Assembly: GCA_964401385.1 (NCBI GenBank)
Contig: CAYNYF010000057.1
Span: 1 to 27,210, forward strand
Origin: CAYNYF01 sp964401385
Lineage (GTDB): Bacteria > Planctomycetota > Phycisphaerae > SM23-33
Reading direction: 5' to 3'
DNA: 27,210 nt
A program made the position numbers and the translations under genes. Positions 17,721-25,907 of the stretch are shown here, piece after piece. Each line of letters begins with the position of its first letter. Positions within the stretch are counted from its first letter, which is position 1. A model generated the notes under the pieces. That model worked only from the letters and a program-made list of their open reading frames with translations, did not search any database and was not told where the DNA came from.

Positions 17721-17728
17721 ATCTGCAA

Positions 17729-17759
17729 ACCGCCCCGCCCGCGCGGACGGGCGGGCGGT
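17729..17759 (+). other. GC-rich hairpin in the lysC leader
   Basis: ACCGCCCCGCCCG (17729-17741) pairs with CGGGCGGGCGGT (17748-17759) with one bulged C and a 6-base loop. It sits between the candidate promoter and the lysC start 20 bp later. It lacks a T-run. It could attenuate expression or limit access to the start, but no lysine-riboswitch architecture is visible. Confidence 0.5.
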
Positions 17760-17779
17760 CAAGCTCAGGTAAGACGACG

Positions 17780-19021
17780 ATGGGCATCGTGGTGATGAAA
17801 TTCGGCGGCACGTCCGTGGCCGACGCCGACAAGATCCGCGCCGCCGCCCGACGCGCCGTCCAGGCCAAACGCCGCGGATATCAGGTGGTGATGGTGGTCT
17901 CGGCCATGGGCGACACCACCGACCGGCTGGAGGAGCTGGCCGCCCAGGTCCACCCCAACCCCCCGCGGCGAGAGTACGATCAGCTCGTGACCACCGGCGA
18001 GCAGGTGACCATCTCGCTGATGGCCATGGCCCTGGACGCGATGGGCTGCCCGGCGATCAGCTTCACCGCCGACCAGATCGGCATGGTCACCGACGACGTC
18101 CACTCCAAGGCCAAGATCAAACGCATCGACGCCCAGCGGATCCGGCGCGAGCTGGCCGCCGGCAAGATCGTCATCGTCGCCGGCTTCCAGGGCGTCACCG
18201 AGGAAGGCGCGGTCACCACGCTCGGCCGCGGCGGGTCCAACGTCACCCTGGTGGCCATCGCCGCCGGCCTCGGCGCCGACGTCTGCGAGAACTACACCGA
18301 CGTGGACGGCATCTACACCGCCGACCCGCGAATCGTCCCCAACGCCCGCAAGATCGCCCGCATCAGCTACGACGAGATGCTCGAGCTGGCCTCGCTGGGG
18401 GCGACCGTGCTGCACAACCGGGCGGTGGAGTTCGCCAAGAAATACGACGTGCCCATCCACGTCCGCAGCAGCCTGCACAACAGAAAAGGAACCATGATCG
18501 TGGCCGAGACAGAGGAAATGGAACGCATCGTGGTCAGCGGGGCGGCGCTGAAGAAGCAGCTCGCCCGGGTCACGCTCAGCAGAGTGCCGGACCGGCCCGG
18601 CGTGGCCGCCAGCATCTTCTACGCCTTGGCCGCGGGCAACATCGTCGTCGACGACATCATCCAGACGCAGACCTCCCCGACGGTGGCGGCGGTCTCCTTC
18701 ACCGTGGACCTGCCGGACCTCTCGGAAGCCCGCAGGGTCTGCCTGGAGCTGTGCAAGCGCATGAAGGGCATGACCGCCACGTTTCGCGACGACCTGGCAA
18801 AAGTCTCGGTGGTAGGCATGGGCATGCGCGTGCACACGGGCGTGGCCAAGCGCATGTTCGCCGCCCTGGCGGGTGCCGGCATCAACATTCGCAACATCAC
18901 CACCAGCGAGATTCGGATCTCCTGCATCATCGATCGCGCCCAGGGCCCGGAGGCGCTTCAACTGGTCCACGACGCGTTCGCCCTCGGCCGGAAACGCAGG
19001 GCCGCGGGCCGAAAAAGATGA
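17780..19021 (+). CDS. lysC: Aspartate kinase
   Basis: A 413-residue protein that phosphorylates aspartate, the first step to lysine, threonine, methionine and diaminopimelate. The kinase domain covers residues 1-250: KFGGTSV (7-13), VVSAMGDTTD, TTGEQVTI, and GRGGSNVTLVAIAAGLGAD. Two C-terminal ACT domains follow (about 265-335 and 345-410), as in monofunctional lysine- or threonine-sensitive enzymes; the length is standard. The start is at 17780; an in-frame ATG at 17795 would remove only five residues. The upstream ribosome-binding site is weak and a hairpin lies just ahead. A thermonuclease gene starts 7 bp after the stop, so the two are likely co-transcribed. Confidence 0.96.
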   Translation: MGIVVMKFGGTSVADADKIRAAARRAVQAKRRGYQVVMVVSAMGDTTDRLEELAAQVHPNPPRREYDQLVTTGEQVTISLMAMALDAMGCPAISFTADQIGMVTDDVHSKAKIKRIDAQRIRRELAAGKIVIVAGFQGVTEEGAVTTLGRGGSNVTLVAIAAGLGADVCENYTDVDGIYTADPRIVPNARKIARISYDEMLELASLGATVLHNRAVEFAKKYDVPIHVRSSLHNRKGTMIVAETEEMERIVVSGAALKKQLARVTLSRVPDRPGVAASIFYALAAGNIVVDDIIQTQTSPTVAAVSFTVDLPDLSEARRVCLELCKRMKGMTATFRDDLAKVSVVGMGMRVHTGVAKRMFAALAGAGINIRNITTSEIRISCIIDRAQGPEALQLVHDAFALGRKRRAAGRKR

Positions 19022-19028
19022 AAGCCAG

Positions 19029-19673
19029 ATGACCGCCAAGCCCCGTGGAAGGATGACCGCACTTTCCGCCCGACAGCGGCGGCTGCGCACCCTCGGCCGG
19101 CGGTCCGCCAGGATCCTGGCGGTCGCCTTGATCGTCGGCGGCCTGGTCCTGGCCGACCAGTTGGGCGCCTTCGGCCGGGCGGCTCAGGGCGACTGGGACA
19201 GGTATCACGACCGGCAGTTCAAGGTCGCCAGGATCGTTGACGGCGACACCCTGGACGTGGACTGCCCCGATGCCAAGGGCGGCTTCCGCACGACCCGCGT
19301 GCGGCTGCTGGGCGTGGATACGCCCGAGTCGGTCAAGCCCGACACGCCCGTCCAGCACTACGGGCGCGAGGCGGCCGACTATCTCCGCGAGGCCGCCATG
19401 GGCAAGACCGTCACGCTGAGGCTGGATCGCTCGCGGACGCGCGGCAGGTACAAGCGGCTGTTGGGCTACGTGATCTCGCCCGACGGGAAAAACATCAACC
19501 AGCAGATCGTCGCCACCGGTCACGGCTACGCCGACCCGCGCTTCCGCCACCCGCTGCGGCGGCAGTTCAAGCGCGCCCAGGCCGAAGCCAAAGAGACCCG
19601 GAGGGGGCTGTGGCGAGACGTCACCGAGGCCGACCTGCCGTACTATTACCGCGACAAGATGAAGCTGCCTTGA
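19029..19673 (+). CDS. Membrane-anchored thermonuclease (SNase) family protein
   Basis: A 214-residue protein with a basic N terminus, one membrane segment (about 29-45) and a staphylococcal-nuclease domain (about 62-205). Key parts are ARIVDGDTLDVD, RVRLLGVDTPES and the Lys/Arg-rich stretch RLDRSRTRGRYKRLLGYV. The Asp, Arg and Glu positions of the active site appear present, so calcium-dependent nuclease activity at the outer face is plausible. The start at 19029 is only 7 bp after lysC; an alternative ATG at 19053 has GGAAGG very close to it and keeps the membrane segment. Despite the close coupling, no functional tie to amino acid synthesis is apparent. Confidence 0.85.
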   Translation: MTAKPRGRMTALSARQRRLRTLGRRSARILAVALIVGGLVLADQLGAFGRAAQGDWDRYHDRQFKVARIVDGDTLDVDCPDAKGGFRTTRVRLLGVDTPESVKPDTPVQHYGREAADYLREAAMGKTVTLRLDRSRTRGRYKRLLGYVISPDGKNINQQIVATGHGYADPRFRHPLRRQFKRAQAEAKETRRGLWRDVTEADLPYYYRDKMKLP

Positions 19674-19869
19674 CGGAGGCAGATCGCCGCCGGGCGAATC
19701 GCTAAAGCCGCGGCCGCGGCCTCGTCCGATATAGAAAAGGAAAGAGCCGGCAAGACGGATCACCCGGAGCGACAGGAAGCTGATTGTCAGGATGAACGGA
19801 AACCGCCAGGGAAGGCTGCCCAAGGAGTGGGCGAGCGGCGCGGCCGGAGCCGCCGAGAGGGACCGGACA

Positions 19870-20334
19870 ATGTCCCCGGCCGGACGGGCCTTTTGCTTTG
19901 CCGTCTTCGTGGGTTTCGGGCTGGCCACGTTCTCGGCCGTGGTGATTCTGCCTGAGTACGTCACCCTGGCGGAGTTGGGAAGCCAGCGCGACGCGCTGGC
20001 ACACCGGCTCGAATGCGAGAAGAAGCTCAGCGTCTACAACGACCGGCTGATTCACGCCATCCAGACCGATCCGGTGACCGCGGCCCGACTGCTGATGCGG
20101 CACGGGAACTTTCGCCGCCAGGGCTGCGAGGTCGTGGACTTCCAGAGCGGTGCCCGCGCCCCGGCCGTGCCGAACAGGCTCCTCCGCCAAGCCGGCACCC
20201 CCCCACCCGCCGCCGACGGGACGCTCTGCCGGGCCGGACGGTGGCTGAACGACCGCTGGACCAGCTTCTCCCTGCTGGTGCTGTCGCTGGGCTCGATCGC
20301 GGCCGGAATGATTCTGTTCGGCCGACGGGCCTGA
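19870..20334 (+). CDS. Small membrane protein, two helices, coiled-coil-like
   Basis: A 154-residue protein I do not recognise. Residues 6-28 form a hydrophobic helix (CFAVFVGFGLATFSAVVILP). Then comes a polar, heptad-like stretch (LAELGSQRDALAHRLECEKKLSVYNDR is the core, about 35-60), a linker with Cys and Pro, and a second membrane helix near the C terminus (FSLLVLSLGSIAAGMILFG). The start at 19870 has GAGAGGGA in front; an in-frame ATG at 19792 would add 26 residues of no clear character. The membrane-helix plus coiled-coil front is loosely like FtsB/DivIC, but the second helix is not, so I make no such claim. It ends 16 bp from the convergent peptidase gene. Confidence 0.6.
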   Translation: MSPAGRAFCFAVFVGFGLATFSAVVILPEYVTLAELGSQRDALAHRLECEKKLSVYNDRLIHAIQTDPVTAARLLMRHGNFRRQGCEVVDFQSGARAPAVPNRLLRQAGTPPPAADGTLCRAGRWLNDRWTSFSLLVLSLGSIAAGMILFGRRA

Positions 20335-20350
20335 TCCGCCGCAAACGGCG

Positions 20351-21304
20351 CTAAACGCCGGCTCTGCGTTCGGGCCAGCGGAGGGTCATCACCCAGCGGA
20401 GGAAGTCCGCCTCGACTTTGTCGATGCCCGACCCGAAGACCTTCTCGATGGCCTTGACGGCGGCGTCGGTGTCGCTGCAATGATCTCGGAACGTCTTGTA
20501 CAGCTTCTCCAGAAGGCCGCGATGCTGGGCGTACATGAGGAAGTAGCGGGCCTGGGCGTAGTTGAGCCCCACCAGCCGGCCGTAGAAGTCATCGCGGCTC
20601 ACCAGCTCCCGCAGAGGTCGCAGCGTCTTGGCGCGAACGGCCTTCTGAAGGGCCGGAAGACGCCAGTTGACCAGTCCGACGATCCGCTTGGGCTCGATGC
20701 GACATTGCTCGTGCAGGCTGCCCAAGCCTTCGTTGAACCAGGCCGGCACCTTGGGGAAATCGTACACGATCAGCCCGTGGGTCAGCTCGTGCACCAGCGT
20801 GCCCGAGCCCGTGGCGATGTTCATGACCATGGTGTGAATGGAGGGCTTGTAGTAGCCGAAATACGGCGGGCGGGTGTCGTTGAAGAGCTTTGTGGCCCAG
20901 CGGGCGTAGGACTTCCCGTCGGCGAACAGGAGGATGGTGATGACGTCCGTGGGCCGGCGGCGGAAATAGCTCTGCCACATTGCCCTGGCCGCCGCCAGCA
21001 CGGTGCCATCGGCCAGCCGCCGCAGGCGCGCCTCCGGGAGGTTGCCGATGACGACGAAGGGCGGGCGCACGGCCGCGGCGAAGCTGCCGTCCAGGCGGGC
21101 CAGCATAGCGGCAGCGGCTGAACGGGCCGCACGGCAGAGCTTCTCCGACGGATAGTTTTCGCCCGCCGGACGGGAGCTGGCGGCGCGTGCGGAGCCGGTC
21201 GCCGCGACCGGCTCGCCGGCAAGAATCCCATACGAAAACACTGCGGCCGCGACGAAAAAAGCCGCGGCGGCGGCAAAGCAGGTCCGGCCAAAGAGATCAC
21301 GCAC
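20351..21304 (-). CDS. Exported gluzincin-type (peptidase MA-like) metalloprotease
   Basis: A 317-residue protein with an N-terminal signal peptide (hydrophobic about 9-29). The zinc site is HELTHG (172-177), with the third ligand Glu192 in WFNEGLGSLHE, the HExxH plus NEG arrangement of peptidase MA-like gluzincins. The preceding segment TILLFADGKSYARWATKLF and the downstream helices also suit that family. It would act outside the cytoplasmic membrane, and the substrate is unknown. It starts 22 bp after the sigma-factor stop, so the two are probably one transcript. No propeptide cleavage motif is evident. Confidence 0.82.
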   Translation of the reverse strand: MRDLFGRTCFAAAAAFFVAAAVFSYGILAGEPVAATGSARAASSRPAGENYPSEKLCRAARSAAAAMLARLDGSFAAAVRPPFVVIGNLPEARLRRLADGTVLAAARAMWQSYFRRRPTDVITILLFADGKSYARWATKLFNDTRPPYFGYYKPSIHTMVMNIATGSGTLVHELTHGLIVYDFPKVPAWFNEGLGSLHEQCRIEPKRIVGLVNWRLPALQKAVRAKTLRPLRELVSRDDFYGRLVGLNYAQARYFLMYAQHRGLLEKLYKTFRDHCSDTDAAVKAIEKVFGSGIDKVEADFLRWVMTLRWPERRAGV

Positions 21305-21326
21305 GAGAGACTTCTTTCCTGATGCC

Positions 21327-23000
21327 CTACCGCATCAAATCGGCCCGGACCGGCTCGAGCATGACCCGAAGTTTCTGCATCGCCCGATGCTCGATCTGGC
21401 GGACGCGCTCCTTGGAAATTCCCAGCGACCGGCTGAGCTGGTTCAGCGTCTGCGGCTCGGACAGCTTGCTCAGGCCGAAGCGGCGAACGACGACGGAGCG
21501 CTCGCGCGGCGAAAGCTGCGCCAGCACCGTCTGGATGGACTCGCGCAGCTCCAGCATCGAGGTCGCCCGCGGATCGTACCGACCCGCGGAGGCCACCAGG
21601 TCGAGGATCTCCTCGCTGCTGGTGACGAAGTGGTCCAGCAGGTAGCGCTCTTTCGGCACCGACCGGGCGAAGTTCTTCATGATGGCCCAGGAGGCATACG
21701 TGGAGAACTTGAAGCCGCGGGCGTAGTCGAACTTCTCCACGGCACGGAGCAGCGAGACGTTGCCGTCGCTGATGAGTTCGAAGAGGCTCTGCGGGCCGGC
21801 AAGGTGCTTCTTGGCAATGGAGACGACCAGGCGGAGGTTGGCCCGAATGATCCGGTTCTTGACCGCCTCGGCCTGGGCGAGAATCCGCTCGATCTGGCGC
21901 AGTTGCGCGGACCGAATGTGGTTGAGGTCGAGCTTCTTGCGGAGGCGATCCGCCCGGTACTTGAGATAGTTATACTGGCGGAACAGGTGGCGCTCCTGCT
22001 CCGGCCGCAGCAGCGGCAGCTCGTAAAGGCGCCGCAGATACGGCGGCAGGTCGCGCGGCGGGCGCTGGGTGCGCGTCCTGGTGGAAGCTGCCTTCTCGGC
22101 CGGAGCCTCGCCCAGGATGATCTGATCGACCCCGGGCAGATCGAACTGCGGGTTGTAGACGTAATCGATCTTGCGCGTCATCAACTGCCGCGCCCGCATC
22201 TCGTTGATGACGCGATAGATGCTGCCGCGGGTGCGCTGATATCGCCGGGCCAGCGACGTCACCGGCACCCCGTGCAGGAAGCAGCGGTAGACCACTTCCC
22301 TGGCCTGGGCGTCCAGGGGCTCGCTATGGCCGGCGTAGACGGCGTCGGCGGGGTTCTCCTGATCGTGCTTGCGGATGGTGTAGCGGATGGTCTCCACCGC
22401 CCTGCCGGTTCGCGCCGCCAGCCGCTTGCTGACCTCGTGCAGGCAGGAGCCGGTCCGGCCGACGATGCGCTTGGCCCGGCGGATGATGTCGGCCCGCTCG
22501 GCCTGGCCCATCTGGCTGAATCGCGCCGAGCGCAGGATCGCCCAGCGCCTGCGGTCGGCAAAATGCCGTACCGAGCTTTCCAGGAAACAGACCCGCTTCT
22601 TGCCGTCAGGCAGAACCAGACGGCGGGCCACCAGCCCCCCCCGCCGCCATCGCTGGATGGTCTTCGTCGAGACCCGAAGCCGCCGCGCCAGGGAGTGCGT
22701 GTCGTGGACCTCTTCGGCGTACGCCTCGGTGGGCAGATCGAGACTGTCGCAGATGTCCAGGATCAGCTTCTGCAAGTCGGCCTGAAGCGATTTGCCCGTC
22801 AGCGGGCGGATGGGCTCGCGCCGGCGAGGGCGGTAGCCGGTCAGACGGTACACCACCAGCTCGTAGGGATACTCTCGCTCCGGCTCGGTAATCTGGAGGA
22901 AGGCCTCGGCGGCGTCGACATACCCCTTGCGAAGACGCAGCAGCCCGGCCGTCAACTGCTTGGCCAGATCCGCCATTGCCTCGTTCTTGTATGCCCGCAT
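21327..23000 (-). CDS. Sigma-70 family factor with N-terminal HTH modules
   Basis: A 557-residue protein. The C-terminal part is a sigma factor: region 1.2-like LPPYLRRLYELPLLRPEQE (318-336); region 2 from NRIIRANLRLVVSIAKKHL (382-400) through GFKFSTYASWAI (429-440); region 4 LSPRERSVVVRRFGL to GISKERVRQIEHRAMQKLR (496-545). Only about 32 residues separate regions 2 and 4, so region 3 is missing or minimal. In place of region 1.1 are three helix-turn-helix-like modules: MerR-like SLARRLRVSTKTIQRWRRGG (103-122), SKRLAARTGRAVETIRYTI (191-209) and VTSLARRYQRTRGSIYRVI (247-265). GGGAG precedes the ATG. It has its own promoter and probably directs a special regulon. Confidence 0.88.
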   Translation of the reverse strand: MRAYKNEAMADLAKQLTAGLLRLRKGYVDAAEAFLQITEPEREYPYELVVYRLTGYRPRRREPIRPLTGKSLQADLQKLILDICDSLDLPTEAYAEEVHDTHSLARRLRVSTKTIQRWRRGGLVARRLVLPDGKKRVCFLESSVRHFADRRRWAILRSARFSQMGQAERADIIRRAKRIVGRTGSCLHEVSKRLAARTGRAVETIRYTIRKHDQENPADAVYAGHSEPLDAQAREVVYRCFLHGVPVTSLARRYQRTRGSIYRVINEMRARQLMTRKIDYVYNPQFDLPGVDQIILGEAPAEKAASTRTRTQRPPRDLPPYLRRLYELPLLRPEQERHLFRQYNYLKYRADRLRKKLDLNHIRSAQLRQIERILAQAEAVKNRIIRANLRLVVSIAKKHLAGPQSLFELISDGNVSLLRAVEKFDYARGFKFSTYASWAIMKNFARSVPKERYLLDHFVTSSEEILDLVASAGRYDPRATSMLELRESIQTVLAQLSPRERSVVVRRFGLSKLSEPQTLNQLSRSLGISKERVRQIEHRAMQKLRVMLEPVRADLMR

Positions 23001-23437
23001 AGGTCTGCTCCCGCGCCCCGCCCATCCGCGTTCCGGCTCATGCGGTGGGCTCGCCGGGGCTGCAACTGTCAGACGCGGCCTCGCCCATCCGGGTCCTTAA
23101 CAGACAGCCTTCCGGCTTATGATAAGGCCGGGGGCGGCAAAACGCAAGGGTTTGCGACTGGTCCAACTTGGCAACCGCATCGGCAATGCCCCGGGCGGTC
23201 GGACCGGCGGGGCGGCAAAAAACCTGCTGCATGGCGGGGCAATCTGCTCCGCCATCTGAAACAACCAGCACGGGACATGCCAGAGCAGACGTCCGCCCGG
23301 GCCAATGGTCCTAAGCGCATTGTAAGACGAGGGATATATGAGGCATGCCGGCTGGGCCACCGACGCCCTCCGATTCTGGACTGGTAAATACTGCCCGATC
23401 GGCAGGCGATCTCCCACTGGCGGCGGGGCTGGAGGCC
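23001..23437. other. Intergenic region upstream of the sigma-factor gene
   Basis: No gene is supported in these 437 bp. The part next to the sigma gene is its leader of about 110 bases, with the promoter at 23119-23147. The remainder, toward the lipoprotein stop, has several overlapping open frames but no start with a ribosome-binding site and no recognisable product. Confidence 0.6.
23119..23147 (-). promoter_or_regulatory. Promoter of the sigma-factor gene
   Basis: On the minus strand, TTGCGT (23147-23142), a 17-bp spacer, then TATCAT (23124-23119). The -10 lies inside a near-palindrome, CCGGCTTATGATAAGGCCGG on the plus strand (23112-23131), which may be an operator, possibly autoregulatory. 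Confidence 0.65.
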
Positions 23438-25096
23438 CTACGGAGAGGCCCAGGCCAAGTCGATCATCCCTTTCAGATCGACCAGCGCGGCCACGTGCGG
23501 GGAATCCTCCTTTTGGGCCGTGGCCTTTTCCACCCAATCCCTGGCCTTGCCGAGAAGGGCGCGGTCGCCGGCGAGCAGGTGATGGCCGAAATACGCCTTG
23601 GCCAGTTTGCCCTGATACATCCAGCGGATGTTCCTGCCGATTCCCTTGCCCGTCAGATATTTCCGCAGCAGGCCTTCCAGGTCGTTCTCGGCGGCCTGGT
23701 AGTTGGCCTCGGCGGCCTTGCGATCCGGCGCGATCAGCGAGCCGGCCTTCTGCCACTGGACGAGGACGCTGCTCGTGGCCTCCGGCAGCGCCTTGCCCAG
23801 CAGCTTGGCCGCGGCCTCGACCTCTTTGGCGAACGCCTCGTCGGCCCCCACCGCGGCGATCCGAGAGCGGCGCAGCTCGCCCATGCCCAGGCTGGCCGAG
23901 GCCCGCAAGCCGATCAGGGAAGCGACGTGCTGGTCGTCGGCCAGCGCCGCCAGGATCTCGTCGGGCTCCTTCTTTTTCCGCTTGGCGGCATCGGCCTCGC
24001 TCCGCACCTTGCTCGCCTGCTTCTCGGCCGCATCAAAGTTCCTGACCGCATCTCCCAGGGCGTCCAGCGCCAGTTTCTCCTGCACTTCGGCGATCCGGCC
24101 GTGCTTGCCCGCCTCGGCGACGAGGGCCTCAACCTCTTCCTGGTAGGCTTCCGCCTCGGCGCGGGCCTTGGTCATGGCCCCGGCGGTGCGCTGGTCTTGC
24201 CGAGCCATGTCTTTGAGCCGCTTGTCCAGGCTGTCCTTCGCCAACTGGGAGAAGAACTGCCGCTTTTTCAGCAGCGCGAGGTCGGCCTTCGAGAAGGCCA
24301 CTGTTTTCCGGTAGGCCGACATCGTGCTCTGGTTCTGGGTGATCGTGACGTCGATGTCCGCGGCCTTGGTCATCAGGTCCAGCCCCTGCGGGCCTCCGGC
24401 GGTCGCGCCGCGGTCGCGAAGCTCCTCGGAGCGCTCCAACAGGCCCTCGTTGGTCTTGGCCAGGGCGTCGATCTTGGCTTCCAGCTTCGCGATCTCGTCC
24501 TCGGCCGACTTGATCTTGGCGGCGAGGGCTTGTAGCTCCCGCTGGGCCTTGTCTCTTCGGTTGGCGGTCTGGTCGGCGGGGAGGCTCCCCAGGTCGGCGT
24601 AGAGTTTTGCCAGCGCCGCCCGGTCGCGAACGGACACCAACAGGTCCCGCCCCTTCCGCCGCGCCCGCGAGGCCGCCGACCGCATGCGTCCGGCCCCGGC
24701 GGCATGGTAGCGACCGATGGCCAGTTGGATCTGGCCCAACAGCAGATTCGCGTTAGCCTTTGTGGCGGTCGGCGCCTGTGGATTGTCGGCCAGGGCCTTG
24801 CCCACAAGCTGGCTGGCCGTTTTCAGGTGCTGGAGGGCATTGTCCGCCGGCGGCTTCGGCTGGGCCGACCTGGTGGTCGCCGCCAGCAAGCTGGCGTCGA
24901 CCCGGGTCAGATCTCCGCTTTCGATGTCGAGAATGTACTGCGGGTCGGCCAGCAGGGTCGTCGCGCTGTTGTACCGCCTGCGGGCCTCGTCCACGCTCTT
25001 TGCCAGTCGCTTGCCGGCTTCTCTGGCCGGGTCTGAGCATCCGGCGAAAATGAGGGCAACCGACACTGCCGCCGTCAACCACTTCACACGTCGCAC
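23438..25096 (-). CDS. Coiled-coil lipoprotein of unknown function
   Basis: A 552-residue protein with a lipoprotein signal: basic start, hydrophobic segment, lipobox IFAGC with Cys20, so the mature protein is lipid-anchored. It is rich in Ala, Lys, Glu and Arg. Long heptad-like stretches lie at about 180-230 (KIKSAEDEIAKLEAKIDAL) and 276-396, with helical repeats of possible TPR type near the ends. GTG at 25096 is chosen because AAGGAG lies 9 bp upstream; the in-frame ATG at 25168 would hide the signal and overlap the promoter. A scaffold or envelope-spanning role is only a guess; I recognise no family. Confidence 0.8.
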   Translation of the reverse strand: MRRVKWLTAAVSVALIFAGCSDPAREAGKRLAKSVDEARRRYNSATTLLADPQYILDIESGDLTRVDASLLAATTRSAQPKPPADNALQHLKTASQLVGKALADNPQAPTATKANANLLLGQIQLAIGRYHAAGAGRMRSAASRARRKGRDLLVSVRDRAALAKLYADLGSLPADQTANRRDKAQRELQALAAKIKSAEDEIAKLEAKIDALAKTNEGLLERSEELRDRGATAGGPQGLDLMTKAADIDVTITQNQSTMSAYRKTVAFSKADLALLKKRQFFSQLAKDSLDKRLKDMARQDQRTAGAMTKARAEAEAYQEEVEALVAEAGKHGRIAEVQEKLALDALGDAVRNFDAAEKQASKVRSEADAAKRKKKEPDEILAALADDQHVASLIGLRASASLGMGELRRSRIAAVGADEAFAKEVEAAAKLLGKALPEATSSVLVQWQKAGSLIAPDRKAAEANYQAAENDLEGLLRKYLTGKGIGRNIRWMYQGKLAKAYFGHHLLAGDRALLGKARDWVEKATAQKEDSPHVAALVDLKGMIDLAWASP

Positions 25097-25140
25097 GGTC
25101 GCGGTCTCCTTCCTGCTGTCTGCTTCGATCGCGGCTGGCT

Positions 25141-25169
25141 TTGTATCACAAGCGCCCGGCCCACGCAAC
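25141..25169 (-). promoter_or_regulatory. Promoter of the lipoprotein gene
   Basis: On the minus strand, TTGCGT (25169-25164), a 17-bp spacer, then TACAAA (25146-25141), 44 bp before the GTG start. The -35 is identical to that of the sigma-factor gene. Confidence 0.62.
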
Positions 25170-25196
25170 AGTGCGGCCGCGGCGCCGGCCGGGCGA

Positions 25197-25829
25197 TCAG
25201 CCCTGCCCGCACCGGGCCCGCAGCAGCTCCAGCCCCGCGGCCGCCTGGTCCATCCGGCTGGCCACGTCCGCCGGCTTCCAGGGGGCGGCCGAGGACAACA
25301 TCACCGAGCCGCCATCCACCTGCAAATCCACCGGCTCTTTCTGGAAGGCCGCGAACGCCTCGGCCAGCAGCGCGGCCGACTGCTCGCCCGAGATCACCAG
25401 CCATCCGCCCAGTTGCCCCAGCGGGTTCCGTACGGCCAGGGGGAGGTGGTCGGTGTCGGCCACGGACCACATCAGCACCGGCGGCAGCGGCAGGTCGGCC
25501 TCGGCCACAATGACGCTGTACCGGCGGACCAGGCGACGGGGGCCGTGACCGGCTTCGAAACGATAGTCGAACGCCCGCAGATGCCAGCCCTTGTGCCGCC
25601 CGTAGATCACGTTCTCCGCCCGGGGACTGTGCCCGGCCGCCGGCAGCACGAACGACGAGTAGCGGCGCGTCAGCTCGAACGGATCCCTGGCCGAGAACCT
25701 CAACTCCATCCCATAGGCGACGCGGGCCAGCCGGATCCGCCTGCGGCGTTGGAGCCATCCCATCGACGCCAACACAACCACCCCCGCCGCCAACGCCCCG
25801 ATCAGGATGGCCAGGAAGACAAGTTGCAT
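25197..25829 (-). CDS. Single-pass membrane protein, conserved hypothetical type
   Basis: A 210-residue protein starting MQLVFLAILIGALAAGVVVL, a membrane helix followed by an Arg-rich stop (QRRRRIR), so the rest probably faces the cytoplasm. The middle (NVIYGRHKGWHLRAFDYRF, then VRRYSVIVAEADLPLPPVLM) follows a pattern I have seen in uncharacterised bacterial membrane proteins: a G-x-W-x-x-x-x-F-D-Y core, then a strand and an LPxF/L-like segment. No catalytic residues are evident. The start at 25829 has GGAAAAGG upstream; the frame extends to 25892 without support. It lies 78 bp after the cytochrome-like gene and could share its transcript. Confidence 0.7.
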   Translation of the reverse strand: MQLVFLAILIGALAAGVVVLASMGWLQRRRRIRLARVAYGMELRFSARDPFELTRRYSSFVLPAAGHSPRAENVIYGRHKGWHLRAFDYRFEAGHGPRRLVRRYSVIVAEADLPLPPVLMWSVADTDHLPLAVRNPLGQLGGWLVISGEQSAALLAEAFAAFQKEPVDLQVDGGSVMLSSAAPWKPADVASRMDQAAAGLELLRARCGQG

Positions 25830-25907
25830 GGGCCTTTTCCGTGGGCTCGATCGAAAACGAGCGCCTGTCGGCACCGGAGCGGCAATCGGCAACGCCCGCT
25901 GGCGGAC

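Noticed and set aside
17765..19090. 441-codon open frame on the minus strand
   Set aside because: It is antisense to lysC, with no motif.
21387..23387. 666-codon open frame on the plus strand
   Set aside because: It is antisense to the sigma-factor gene, which has clear sigma motifs. No domain is recognisable in the plus-strand frame.
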